This document shows, in pieces, positions 1-6,451 of a stretch of DNA of 9,575 nt. This DNA comes from UMGS1668 sp035447605. Lineage in GTDB: Bacteria > Bacillota > Clostridia > Oscillospirales > Ruminococcaceae. The stretch spans positions 1 to 9,575 of the forward strand of contig DAOTHJ010000035.1 in NCBI GenBank assembly GCA_035447605.1, written 5' to 3'. The notes under the pieces were generated by a model, which saw only the letters and a program-made list of their open reading frames with translations, did not search any database and was not told the DNA's origin. The first letter of the stretch is position 1. Each line of letters opens with the position of its first letter. The translations under genes and the position numbers were made by a program.

Positions 1-640
1 AGTCGGAAATCCGCGCCGCCTGCTGCATGTTGTGTGTGACGATAACAATAGTATATCTGTTTTTTAATTCCAGAGCAAGCTCTTCAATTTTTGCGGTCGA
101 AATTGGGTCGAGCGCGCTCGTCGGCTCATCCATCAAAAGGACCTCCGGCTCCACGGCAAGCGCCCGCGCGATGCAGAGCCGCTGCTGCTGCCCGCCGGAA
201 AGCCCCAGCGCCGATTTTTTGAGCCGGTCGTGGACTTCATCCCAGATCGCCGCGTCGCGGAGGGACCGCTCCACGATATCGTCGAGCTTGGCCTTGCTTT
301 TTATCCCATGCGTCCGCGGGCCGTAGGCCACGTTGTCGTAAACGCTCATGGGGAAGGGATTCGGCTTTTGAAACACCATGCCGATCTCCCTACGAAGGTT
401 CGTCACGTCGACGCCGGGCCCATAAATGTCTTCTCCTTTATAAAGCACCGAACCGGTGATCTTTACACCGGGGATCAGGTCGTTCATCCGGTTGAGCGTT
501 TTTAAGAACGTGGATTTCCCGCAGCCGGAAGGGCCGATATAAGCGGTGATGCTCTTTTCCGGAATTTCCATCGTGATGTTTTTGAGCGCCTGCGTGGCCC
601 CGTACCACAGGCAGAGATCGTTAATTTCTAGAATACTCAT
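1..640 (-). CDS. pstB: Phosphate ABC transporter ATP-binding protein PstB (partial, C-terminus off window)
   Basis: This is the ATPase subunit that powers phosphate import through the PstC/PstA membrane channel from the cytoplasmic face. From the ATG at 640-638, 213 codons are visible. The Walker A motif GPSGCGKST is at residues 36-44, the Q-loop VFQKPNPFPMS around 89-99, the ABC signature LSGGQQQR at 147-154, Walker B LLMDEP at 168-173, the D-loop SALD at 175-178 and the switch histidine in THNMQQAARISD at 202-213. The QKPNPFP and THNMQQAARISD stretches are typical of PstB rather than of ABC ATPases in general. The family is about 250 residues, so roughly 40 C-terminal residues lie outside. 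The start overlaps the pstA stop as ATGA and has a strong GGAGGAAAG ribosome site, which suggests translational coupling. phoU often follows pstB, but it would be outside this window. Confidence 0.97.
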   Translation of the reverse strand, partial: MSILEINDLCLWYGATQALKNITMEIPEKSITAYIGPSGCGKSTFLKTLNRMNDLIPGVKITGSVLYKGEDIYGPGVDVTNLRREIGMVFQKPNPFPMSVYDNVAYGPRTHGIKSKAKLDDIVERSLRDAAIWDEVHDRLKKSALGLSGGQQQRLCIARALAVEPEVLLMDEPTSALDPISTAKIEELALELKNRYTIVIVTHNMQQAARISD

Positions 641-1497
641 ACTTCTTTCCTCCGGTTGAGACGTTTCCCGACGAGGGAAGCCAGAAAATTAATCAGAAGC
701 GTCAGGATCATCAGCAGTGCCGCAATGGCAAACGCCACGTCGAATTCTCCTTGCTCCTTTGCATAGACGTAAAGCGCGACGGTGAGCGTGGCGCCTGCGC
801 TGCCTAAGCCCTCAAAGAAATTGCAGAGCTCATGGGCAAAGCCGGCCGTAAACAGGAGCGCCGCCGATTCGCCGAGCATTCTGCCCACGGAAAGAATGCA
901 TCCGGTCAGGATGCCGTCCACGCAGTCGGGCAGCACAACGGTGCGGATTACGCGCCATTTTCCCGCGCCGAGAGCGAAAGCTCCTTCCCGGTAGCTCTGC
1001 GGCACCGTCTTGAGACTCTCCTGCGTCGTCCGCATAACGGTCGGCAAATTCATGATGACGAGCGTCAGCGCGCCGGCGAAGAGAGAGGTTCTAAGATTCA
1101 AAAACTGGCAGAAAAACAGCATGCCGACAAGCCCGTAAATGATCGACGGGATGCCGGAGAGCGTTTCGGCCGCGTATTCAATCACGGCGACCAGTTTCTT
1201 ATTCCGCGCGTATTCATTCAGATAGACCGCCGCGCCGACGCCCAGCGGCAGGACCAAAAACAGGGCCGCCGTAATGAGGTAGAAGGTATTGAGAATGTCC
1301 GGCAGGATGCCGATACGGTCCGAGAGGTAACTCGGCTTGGTGGAGAGCAGTTCCCATGTCAGATTCGGCAGCCCGCGCATCAGGACGTATCCGATCAAAA
1401 ACAGCGTGAGCATGCCGGTAAGCCCAACCGCAACGATCATGAGCATGCGCATCAGAAACGCATAGGCCCGTCTTCTTGGTGAAAGGGCGTTTTTCAT
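637..1497 (-). CDS. pstA: Phosphate ABC transporter permease PstA
   Basis: This is one of the two integral membrane subunits forming the phosphate channel, paired with PstC. The 286-residue protein has a short basic N-terminus and about six hydrophobic segments (near 17-40, 70-93, 115-135, 140-155, 198-222 and 255-277). The cytoplasmic EAA-type loop that contacts PstB lies around residues 169-190 (YREGAFALGAGKWRVI...LP). The GIPSIIYGLVGM segment at 115-126 is a PstA/PstC family hallmark and is nearly repeated in PstC at 120-131, reflecting the shared origin of the two permeases. The ATG overlaps the pstC stop by four bases (ATGA), and its own stop overlaps pstB in the same way, so the three proteins are probably made in coupled fashion. 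The upstream ribosome site is weak (GGAAA), which also fits coupling. Length and motif order are normal. Confidence 0.96.
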   Translation of the reverse strand: MKNALSPRRRAYAFLMRMLMIVAVGLTGMLTLFLIGYVLMRGLPNLTWELLSTKPSYLSDRIGILPDILNTFYLITAALFLVLPLGVGAAVYLNEYARNKKLVAVIEYAAETLSGIPSIIYGLVGMLFFCQFLNLRTSLFAGALTLVIMNLPTVMRTTQESLKTVPQSYREGAFALGAGKWRVIRTVVLPDCVDGILTGCILSVGRMLGESAALLFTAGFAHELCNFFEGLGSAGATLTVALYVYAKEQGEFDVAFAIAALLMILTLLINFLASLVGKRLNRRKEV

Positions 1498-2372
1498 TTT
1501 CCGGCGCCTCTTTTCAGCAGAAAATTCAGCGCGGCGTTGATCAGCATGATAAAGAGGAACAGCACCAGCGCAATGGAGAAGAGCGCCTCTCGCTGAAGCC
1601 CGGAGGAGTAGGACATTTCGCTGGCCACGGCGGTGGTCAGGAAACGCACGCTCTGGAAGAGAGAGGGCATGTTCGCCACATTTCCGGCCACCATCATCAC
1701 GGCCATCGCCTCTCCCATGGCGCGCCCAACGCCCAGAACCACGGCGGCAGCAATTCCGCTTTTCGCGGCCGGGACGGACACCCGGAAGTAGGTCTCGATC
1801 GGCGTGGCTCCGAGCGCAAGGGAAGCGTCCTCATACTCCTTCGGTACCGCGTCGAGCGCCGTGATGGAGACTTTAATGATGGAGGGCAGGATCATGACCG
1901 CCAGCACCAAGATTGCAGCCAGCAGGCTCGCGCCGTCCGGAACATGAAAGAGATTCCGGATCGCGGGCACCAGCACCAGCATGCCCACAAGGCCGTAGAC
2001 CACGGAGGGGATGCCCGCGAGCAGCCCCGCCGCGGACTCCATTACACTCCGCACCCTCGGCGGGGCAACCTTGCTGAGATAGACGGCGGTCAGGAAGCCG
2101 ACGGGGACCCCAAGCACGATCGCGCCTGCCGTTCCGTAGACGGAGGTAAGGATGATCGGCAGAATGCCGAAGGAGGGTTCGGCCGCGGTGGAAGCCCACC
2201 GTGTGCCGAACAGGAACGGAATCAGCCCGATTTCCCGGATCGCCGGGATACCTGCGATCACGAGATAAACCGTGATCAGCAGAACACAGCCCACCGCCAC
2301 GAGGCCGAGAAGAAAAAAGATGCCGTGAATGACGGTTTCGGCCGGTTTATCCGTTTTGACTTTTTTCATCAT
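1494..2372 (-). CDS. pstC: Phosphate ABC transporter permease PstC
   Basis: This is the second channel-forming permease of the Pst importer. The 292-residue protein has a charged N-terminus, a first membrane helix at about 17-40 and the PstC-type external segment GTRWASTAAEPSFGILPIILTS-like region at 56-77. It also has a GIPSVVYGLVGM segment at 120-131 and an EAA-type loop around 180-201 (YEDASLALGA...). The conserved GRAMGEAMAV at 216-225 matches the family. Two adjacent ATGs (2372-2370 and 2369-2367) are possible; the first is used here, with AAAGGA upstream. The gene follows pstS after 72 bases that contain an inverted repeat and no intrinsic terminator. The stop overlaps the pstA ATG. Nothing looks truncated. 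Confidence 0.96.
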   Translation of the reverse strand: MMKKVKTDKPAETVIHGIFFLLGLVAVGCVLLITVYLVIAGIPAIREIGLIPFLFGTRWASTAAEPSFGILPIILTSVYGTAGAIVLGVPVGFLTAVYLSKVAPPRVRSVMESAAGLLAGIPSVVYGLVGMLVLVPAIRNLFHVPDGASLLAAILVLAVMILPSIIKVSITALDAVPKEYEDASLALGATPIETYFRVSVPAAKSGIAAAVVLGVGRAMGEAMAVMMVAGNVANMPSLFQSVRFLTTAVASEMSYSSGLQREALFSIALVLFLFIMLINAALNFLLKRGAGK

Positions 2373-2397
2373 AGTCTTTGTCCTTTATATGGATTTG

Positions 2398-2431
2398 CGG
2401 CGGCCGCACAGAAGAAGGCTGGCAGCCGCCG
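2398..2431 (-). promoter_or_regulatory. Inverted repeat between pstS and pstC
   Basis: CGGCGGC (2398-2404) and GCCGCCG (2425-2431) are exact complements, giving a 7-bp GC-only stem with a 20-base loop in the 72-base gap between pstS and pstC. In the direction of pst transcription the stem is followed by CAAATCC, not a T-run, so it is not a standard intrinsic terminator. I infer a processing or 3'-end-protecting stem that could let the binding protein be made in excess of the permease. It could also be chance in GC-rich DNA. Confidence 0.35.
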
Positions 2432-2444
2432 TAGGATTCCGGAT

Positions 2445-3272
2445 TCAGTTTGCGGATACCGCGCCGGCGTTGGCGATGATTTCCGCGGCGTCGGCGGAGG
2501 TGATATAGTCGAAGAACGCCTGAGCCGTTTCGGAGAGCGCCGTATCGGTTTTGGTCACGAGCATGAACGGGCGCTGAATCTTGTAGCTTCCGTCCTTGAC
2601 CGTCTCTTCGGTGGGCAGGACGTCGTCTACGGCAAGCGCCTTGACGCTCTCTTTAACGGAGGCGAGGGAGGCATACCCGATCGCATCCGGATTCTGTGAG
2701 ACCGTTGTGATGACGTCGCCTGTGGAGGTCAGCTCCTGCCGGTATTGGCAGAGATCCGCGGTGCCAGTGATGGATTCAAAGCCGTCCCTGGTTCCGCTGC
2801 CGGCCTCGCGCCCGATCAACACGATCTCGGCGTCGTTTCCGCCGACTTCGCTCCAGTTTGTGATCTCGCCCGTGTAGATTTTCGTGATCTGCTCCAGCGT
2901 GAGGCCGGTCACGGGATTCTCCGGATTCACAATGACGGCGATGCCGTCGTAGGCGAGCACGGTCTCCGTGAGGCCCTGCGCTTTTTCGTCGTCCTTAAGT
3001 GCACGGCTTGATAGGCCGATGTCGCAGCGGCCCTCCGAAACGGCGGTGATGCCGCTGCCGGAGCCGGTCGGATTATAAGTGAATTTTACGTCGGGATTTT
3101 CAATCGTGAAGGCTTCTCCGAGCGCGCCGATGACCTTTTCCATCGAGGTCGAACCGTCCGTCGATACGGAACCGGCAAGTCCGCTACCCGACGGATTCGT
3201 TGTGCTCACGCAGCCTGCAAGCAGGGAAAGCGCGAGGATCGCCGGGAGCACCGCGGCAATGAATTTTTTCAT
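2445..3272 (-). CDS. pstS: Phosphate-binding lipoprotein PstS
   Basis: This is the extracellular phosphate receptor that delivers phosphate to PstC/PstA. The 275-residue protein starts with a lipoprotein signal peptide: basic MKK, hydrophobic 4-18, and lipobox L18-A19-G20-C21, so the mature protein would be anchored to the membrane by Cys21. The PBP-like domain follows. SVSTDGSTSM at 35-44, NPTGSGSGI at 67-75, the DIGLSSR segment at 84-90 and GREAGSGTRDGFE at 154-166 correspond to the phosphate-contacting loops of PstS. The Ser/Thr-Gly-rich 155-161 stretch and Arg162 are the most diagnostic. The start is supported by AAGGAAGGGAGA upstream. It is the first gene of the pst operon, and PhoP-box-like repeats lie 53-105 bases upstream of the ATG, which suggests induction by phosphate limitation. 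A short Ser/Thr/Gly linker (22-36) follows the cysteine, as is usual. Confidence 0.97.
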   Translation of the reverse strand: MKKFIAAVLPAILALSLLAGCVSTTNPSGSGLAGSVSTDGSTSMEKVIGALGEAFTIENPDVKFTYNPTGSGSGITAVSEGRCDIGLSSRALKDDEKAQGLTETVLAYDGIAVIVNPENPVTGLTLEQITKIYTGEITNWSEVGGNDAEIVLIGREAGSGTRDGFESITGTADLCQYRQELTSTGDVITTVSQNPDAIGYASLASVKESVKALAVDDVLPTEETVKDGSYKIQRPFMLVTKTDTALSETAQAFFDYITSADAAEIIANAGAVSAN

Positions 3273-3324
3273 AATGGATCTCCCTTCCTTTTTTTTGAGT
3301 ATTTCCTGTTTTGCAAGTTTTATG

Positions 3325-3377
3325 GTAAAACCGGGACGTAAAATGGAAAAGAGAAAAAATGTTAAATCCGCGTAAAA
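3325..3377 (-). promoter_or_regulatory. Candidate PhoP-box array upstream of pstS
   Basis: Reading toward pstS, TTTTAC (3377-3372), a 5-base spacer, and TTTAAC (3366-3361, followed by A) form an 11-bp-period direct repeat. This matches the TT(A/T/C)ACA-N5 arrangement known for PhoP of Bacillus. Two more TTTTAC copies lie at 3343-3338 and 3330-3325, spaced by 7 bases. A weak -10-like AATACT is at 3303-3298, which would place the repeats in and upstream of the -35 region, as in Pho promoters. The copies are seen; binding is inferred from the pattern and from pstS being the classical target. Confidence 0.45.
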
Positions 3378-3442
3378 TCCGGCTTTTTTCGCCGCATCCG
3401 GGAGCCGGATACCGGTGCGGAATTCAGAAATGCCGGATCCGG
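3377..3442. repeat. Cluster of CCGGAT/ATCCGG hexamers in the divergent intergenic region
   Basis: ATCCGG occurs at 3377-3382, 3396-3401 and 3437-3442, and its complement CCGGAT at 3405-3410 and 3433-3438. The copies at 3396 and 3405 make a perfect inverted repeat with a GAG centre, enclosed by CCGCA (3392-3396) and TGCGG (3416-3420). The last two form the palindrome CCGGATCCGG (3433-3442). A further CCGGAT is at 3617-3622, inside the candidate sigK promoter spacer. No T-run follows in either direction, so these are not terminators. An operator function is possible but unproven. Confidence 0.35.
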
Positions 3443-3521
3443 TCTATTGAGAAAACGGAAATACGGCTCTGTGTGGGATATCACCTTTCTGACATAGCAG
3501 TCCTGCTTTTTTGACAAGAAA

Positions 3522-3555
3522 CCGCCGTTTGAAGCGCATATATATGCTGCGGCGG
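3522..3555. repeat. Nested inverted repeat with a 12-bp palindrome upstream of sigK
   Basis: CCGCCG (3522-3527) pairs with CGGCGG (3550-3555), and between them sits the perfect palindrome GCATATATATGC (3536-3547). No T-run follows on the plus strand; on the minus strand TTTCTTGTC follows, too weak for a convincing terminator. A perfect TTGACA is just upstream (3511-3516), but the TATA-like bases in the palindrome are 20-22 bases away, too far for a normal promoter. The rest of 3443-3610 holds a weak hairpin AGCAG/CTGCT with a T-run (3496-3512) and no gene I can support. Confidence 0.3.
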
Positions 3556-3610
3556 AAAAACGGGAAAAAGAACCGGCGGAGAACTCTCTTCATCGGTCTT
3601 TTTTGTACAG

Positions 3611-3639
3611 GCAATTCCGGATTTTATAGATCATATATT
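3611..3639 (+). promoter_or_regulatory. Candidate SigE-type promoter for the sigK operon
   Basis: CATATATT (3632-3639) matches seven of eight positions of the SigE -10 consensus CATACAHT known from Bacillus. Fourteen bases upstream, GCAATTC (3611-3617) is a partial match (4 of 7) to the SigE -35 KMATATT. Transcription would begin near 3646, leaving a short leader with TGGGGTG before the GTG at 3669. sigK and yqfC/yqfD are SigE-dependent in Bacillus, which supports the reading. A SigA-like alternative, TTGTAC-N16-TATAGA (3603-3630), overlaps it and is weaker. Confidence 0.42.
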
Positions 3640-3668
3640 TCTATATCTTGCTTTTGTGGGGTGTTTCG

Positions 3669-4358
3669 GTGGAACTTTTACTGCTTCTTTCGGCGCTTTC
3701 CGGAATCCTCCTGGTTGCGCTGCACGTCACCTCGGGCAGCTCCTTTCCGCAGCCGCTGAGCGCGGAAGAGGAGCGCCGCTGCTTCTCTGAGATGGCCAAG
3801 GGCGACGAAAAGGCGAAGGGGATGCTGATCGAGCATAACCTCCGCCTCGTGGCGCATATTGTCAAAAAATATTACGGCACCTCCGCCGAGCAGGACGATC
3901 TGATCTCGATCGGTACGATCGGCCTGATTAAAGCGGTGACCACGTTTGACTATGAAAAAGGAACCCGGTTCGCAACCTATGCCGCGCGCTGCATCGAAAA
4001 CGAAATCCTGATGTATTTCCGCAGCAAGAAGAAGACGGCGCAGGATATCTCGATCTGCGAGCCCATCGACTGCGATAAGGACGGAAACACGCTGACTTTG
4101 ATGGATATTGTGGCCGACGAACGTTCCGTTTCAGAGTGCATCGAGGAGAAGCTCGGCTGTGAGAAACTATATCAATGTATCAATACCTATCTGACGAAGC
4201 GCGAGCGGGAGATCCTGCTTTTCCGCTACGGTCTGTGCGGCAGCCGCGCGATGACGCAGCGGGAAGTGGCGCAGCGTCTCGGAATTTCCCGTTCTTACGT
4301 CTCGCGGATCGAAAAAAAGGCGCTGGATATCCTCCGGCAGCAGCTTCCAAACGACTGA
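3669..4358 (+). CDS. sigK: Late mother-cell sporulation sigma factor SigK (pro-form)
   Basis: This sigma-70 family factor directs late mother-cell transcription during sporulation. With the GTG start at 3669 it has 229 residues. Residues 1-19 are strongly hydrophobic, a membrane-bound pro-sequence like that of Bacillus pro-SigK. The conserved FPQPLS follows at 26-31. Region 2 spans about 54-122 (IEHNLRLVAHIVKK; DLISIGTIGLIKAV at 77-90; the -10 reading helix with FATYAARCIENEILMYFR at 101-118). Region 4 spans about 180-222 with a helix-turn-helix at 196-216 (TQREVAQRLGISRSYVSRIEK), matching SigK/SigE. An in-frame TTG at 3648 lies at the predicted transcription start and has no ribosome site, so GTG with TGGGGTG upstream is preferred. 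The gene is uninterrupted: there is no skin-type insertion. yqfC follows after 14 bases. Maturation by SpoIVFB is inferred from the pro-sequence. Confidence 0.93.
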   Translation: MELLLLLSALSGILLVALHVTSGSSFPQPLSAEEERRCFSEMAKGDEKAKGMLIEHNLRLVAHIVKKYYGTSAEQDDLISIGTIGLIKAVTTFDYEKGTRFATYAARCIENEILMYFRSKKKTAQDISICEPIDCDKDGNTLTLMDIVADERSVSECIEEKLGCEKLYQCINTYLTKREREILLFRYGLCGSRAMTQREVAQRLGISRSYVSRIEKKALDILRQQLPND

Positions 4359-4372
4359 ACGGAGGTGGATAT

Positions 4373-4654
4373 ATGGGAAAAAAGGCGGAGGCCGCAGCCG
4401 AAAAACTGCGGACGGCGGAACGCATGCTGGACGTGCCGGTCGGCATCTTCGGGCCGTTTGTGCTGGATATGACCTCCAATCTGGAGGCAGTGCTCACCGG
4501 AAAGGCGGAGATTCTGGAACTCGGGCAGGAGCGGATCGTGCTGCTCTGCGGAAAGATGAAGGTCGGGTTTCACGGCAGGGGGCTGGATATCTCCTGTTAT
4601 ACGGACGAGGGACTCAAGGTATCCGGCAAAATTTCCTCCGTGGAATTCGACTGA
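4373..4654 (+). CDS. yqfC: Sporulation protein YqfC (YabP/YqfC family)
   Basis: The 93-residue protein is a full-length member of the YabP/YqfC family, small beta-rich sporulation proteins of the mother cell with no defined biochemical activity. Visible family features are a short basic helical N-terminus (residues 2-17, KKAEAAAEKLRTAER), then a compact domain with DVPVGIFGPFVLDMTSNLEAVLTG-like sequence at about 20-43, RIVLLCGKMKVGFHGRGLDI at about 54-73, and a terminal VSGKISSVEF. The L-x-I-x-C-Y-T near 71-77 and the final G-x-I-x-S-V-x-F are typical. A strong GGAGGTGG ribosome site (4361-4368) fixes the ATG at 4373, although the frame stays open upstream into sigK. It lies 14 bases after sigK and 13 bases before yqfD. 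In Bacillus, yqfC-yqfD are SigE-controlled neighbours. Confidence 0.9.
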   Translation: MGKKAEAAAEKLRTAERMLDVPVGIFGPFVLDMTSNLEAVLTGKAEILELGQERIVLLCGKMKVGFHGRGLDISCYTDEGLKVSGKISSVEFD

Positions 4655-4667
4655 GGGAGGGACCGGG

Positions 4668-5879
4668 ATGATTCTTCAGAGATTATGCGATGCGGTTTTC
4701 GGCTATGTGGAATTTGAAGCGGAGGGCATCGAGTGCGCGCGCCTGATCAGCAGGGCGTCAAAACGTGGGATTGTGGTCACCGATCCCCGGACCGACGGCC
4801 TTCGCATGACGGGAAACGTCCGCTGCCGGAATTATAAGGAATTGGGCAGAGAGGCCGTCCGGCTTGGAATCCGGCTGCGGATCCGAAAGAAGGTCGGCCT
4901 TGTTTTTGTGCTCCGCAAAAGCCGAAAAAAGGCCGGCCTCGCCGCCGGCGTGATTCTCGCTTTTCTGGTGATCGCGCTTCTCGGTACCTTCGTCTGGGAG
5001 ATCGACGTGAAGGGAATCCAAACGATTTCGGAGAGCACCGTTCTCGCCGCGGCGAAGACATCGGGCCTTGCGGTGGGAAAGCCGTCCACGGTCTATCCTG
5101 CAAGGCGGATCGAGGCGGATATGCTCGCGCTGCTCGACGATGTCGCATGGCTTTCGGTCAACATTCAAGGCAGCCGCGCGGTGATTGTTATCTCTGAGCG
5201 CAGCCCCGAACCTGTGATGTATCACGACGACGACGAGCCGGTCAACATCGTCGCAAAACGGGGCGGCGTCATCCGCAAGACGGTGGTCTCCGACGGAATG
5301 TTCGTCAAGGAGATCGGGAAAAGCGTTGCCGAGGGCGATCTGCTCGTCAGCGGCGTGATCGAGGACGAGTATATGCGCCTGACGCTCAAGCACGCCCGCG
5401 CCAAAATCTTTGCGGAGACAGACTACGAGATCACCACGGAATTTCCATTGGAGCAGATCCTTTTTCTCAGGGGAGAAAAGACGGATTCCGCCTATCTGCT
5501 CACATTTCTCGGCCGAGAAATCCCTCTGCCGTTTGGCCCCATAAAAAATGAGCCATATTATCTCCAAACAGAAAAGAACGATCTCTTCTTTTTTAACATA
5601 CAGCTTCCGATTTCCCTTACGGAATACGCGTTTTTTGATGTAAAGCAAAAGTACGTTACATACGATGAACTTCAGGCGAAAGACGGCGCCTTGGAACTTT
5701 TGGAGGCAAAAGAGGCGCAGGAGCTCGGTGAGGCGGAGATTCTTTCCCGCGAGCTCTTCGGCAGCCTGACCGACGGGGTATATGTGTTGCGGGCGGAATA
5801 CACCTGCATCATGGATATTGCCGAAGAGGAGCCGATTCTTTCCGACGTGCCGTGGGAAAACACGGATTCGATGAGCTGA
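4668..5879 (+). CDS. yqfD: Sporulation protein YqfD
   Basis: The 403-residue protein matches the YqfD family, a membrane protein of the mother-cell sporulation programme whose exact activity is not established; I know of its SigE control in Bacillus. An N-terminal cytoplasmic part of about 88 residues carries the family pattern G-x-V-x-F-x-A-E-G (12-20) and RCRNYKEL near 52-59, followed by a basic stretch (RKSRKKAG). One membrane helix lies at about 89-109. A large extracytoplasmic domain follows, with VKGIQTIS at 114-121, a WLSVNIQGSRAVIVISER segment near 160-177 and VAKRGGVIRK near 194-203. This last part resembles the FtsQ/POTRA-like fold seen in the family. GGGAGGG (4655-4661) supports the start. 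It ends the sporulation operon. No intrinsic terminator is visible after it; the hairpin CCCG/CGGG near 5897 has no T-run, so some read-through into nfeD is possible. Confidence 0.92.
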   Translation: MILQRLCDAVFGYVEFEAEGIECARLISRASKRGIVVTDPRTDGLRMTGNVRCRNYKELGREAVRLGIRLRIRKKVGLVFVLRKSRKKAGLAAGVILAFLVIALLGTFVWEIDVKGIQTISESTVLAAAKTSGLAVGKPSTVYPARRIEADMLALLDDVAWLSVNIQGSRAVIVISERSPEPVMYHDDDEPVNIVAKRGGVIRKTVVSDGMFVKEIGKSVAEGDLLVSGVIEDEYMRLTLKHARAKIFAETDYEITTEFPLEQILFLRGEKTDSAYLLTFLGREIPLPFGPIKNEPYYLQTEKNDLFFFNIQLPISLTEYAFFDVKQKYVTYDELQAKDGALELLEAKEAQELGEAEILSRELFGSLTDGVYVLRAEYTCIMDIAEEEPILSDVPWENTDSMS

Positions 5880-5932
5880 GGCGTTGGGAACAGCACCCGT
5901 GAGTCGGGGCCGGGAATTTCGCGGCGGACTTC

Positions 5933-5961
5933 TTGTAATGGATGAAACGGTATGATATAAT
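5933..5961 (+). promoter_or_regulatory. Housekeeping (SigA-type) promoter for nfeD-qmcA
   Basis: TTGTAA (5933-5938), exactly 17 bases, then a perfect TATAAT (5956-5961), with TGA immediately before the -10 giving an extended -10 element. Transcription would start near 5968, with GGGAGG (5976-5981) just before the nfeD start. It separates this vegetative pair from the sporulation operon upstream. Confidence 0.85.
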
Positions 5962-5985
5962 AATCCATGAAAAAAGGGAGGCGGT

Positions 5986-6438
5986 ATGATGACGGAGGAA
6001 ACCATACAATTGCTGGCGTGGCTTGGGATCGCCGTATTTCTCGGCATTTTGGAGGCCGTGACGGTTGCGCTGATCAGCCTCTGGTTCGCAATCGGCGCTC
6101 TGGCCGCCATGATACCGGCATACTTCGGCGCGCCGCTCTGGGTGCAGATTCTGGTCTTCCTGGTCGTGTCTGCGGTCTGTCTCGCGTTTACGAGGACCTT
6201 TTTCAAGGATGTCGTAAAGACGAAGAAGCAGCCCACGAATTCGGACAGACTGATCGGCAGCGACGGCGTGGTCTCATCCAAAATCGACAACCTGCAGGGA
6301 ACCGGAAAAGTCTATATCTCCGGCTTGACCTGGAGCGCGAGAACCATCGATGGCTCCGAGGCCGAAGAGGGCGACATCGTGACGGTGGAAAAGATCGAAG
6401 GCGCCACCCTGTACGTGACGAAACGTATGAAAGAATAA
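5986..6438 (+). CDS. NfeD-family membrane protein (short form, NfeD1b type)
   Basis: The 150-residue membrane protein has three hydrophobic segments (about 8-26, 28-48 and 52-70) and a C-terminal OB-fold domain from about 86 to 148. The NfeD hallmark is in the pattern LIGSDGVV (89-96) and G-x-VYISGLTWSAR (107-119), where the Trp-Ser/Thr-Ala stretch is conserved in the family. The ClpP-like serine protease domain of long NfeD proteins is absent, so this is the short form that pairs with SPFH proteins and supports membrane microdomain organisation. Two adjacent ATGs (5986 and 5989) follow GGGAGG; the second has the more usual spacing, so the exact start is uncertain by one codon. The next gene, an SPFH protein, begins 13 bases after the stop, and the two form the widespread NfeD-SPFH pair. 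Confidence 0.9.
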   Translation: MMTEETIQLLAWLGIAVFLGILEAVTVALISLWFAIGALAAMIPAYFGAPLWVQILVFLVVSAVCLAFTRTFFKDVVKTKKQPTNSDRLIGSDGVVSSKIDNLQGTGKVYISGLTWSARTIDGSEAEEGDIVTVEKIEGATLYVTKRMKE

Positions 6439-6451
6439 AGGAGGATATAGT

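Noticed and set aside
1476..2699. 407-codon open frame on the plus strand across pstC and part of pstS
   Set aside because: It is antisense to two well-recognised genes, has a low-complexity His/Asp/Gly/Arg-rich composition typical of a shadow frame, and matches no family.
3511..3545. Promoter from the perfect TTGACA at 3511 with TATA bases in the palindrome
   Set aside because: The spacer would be 20-22 bases, too long for a normal SigA promoter.
3648..3668. TTG start for sigK seven codons upstream
   Set aside because: It has no ribosome site, lies at the predicted transcription start, and makes the pro-sequence longer than in homologues.
3511..3759. 82-codon frame on the plus strand starting before sigK
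   Set aside because: It has no ribosome site, is rich in Arg, Cys and Phe, and overlaps sigK out of frame.
4758..6290. 510-codon open frame on the minus strand across yqfD and nfeD
   Set aside because: Both plus-strand genes have clear family features, and this frame crosses a strong promoter; its composition is that of a codon-bias shadow.
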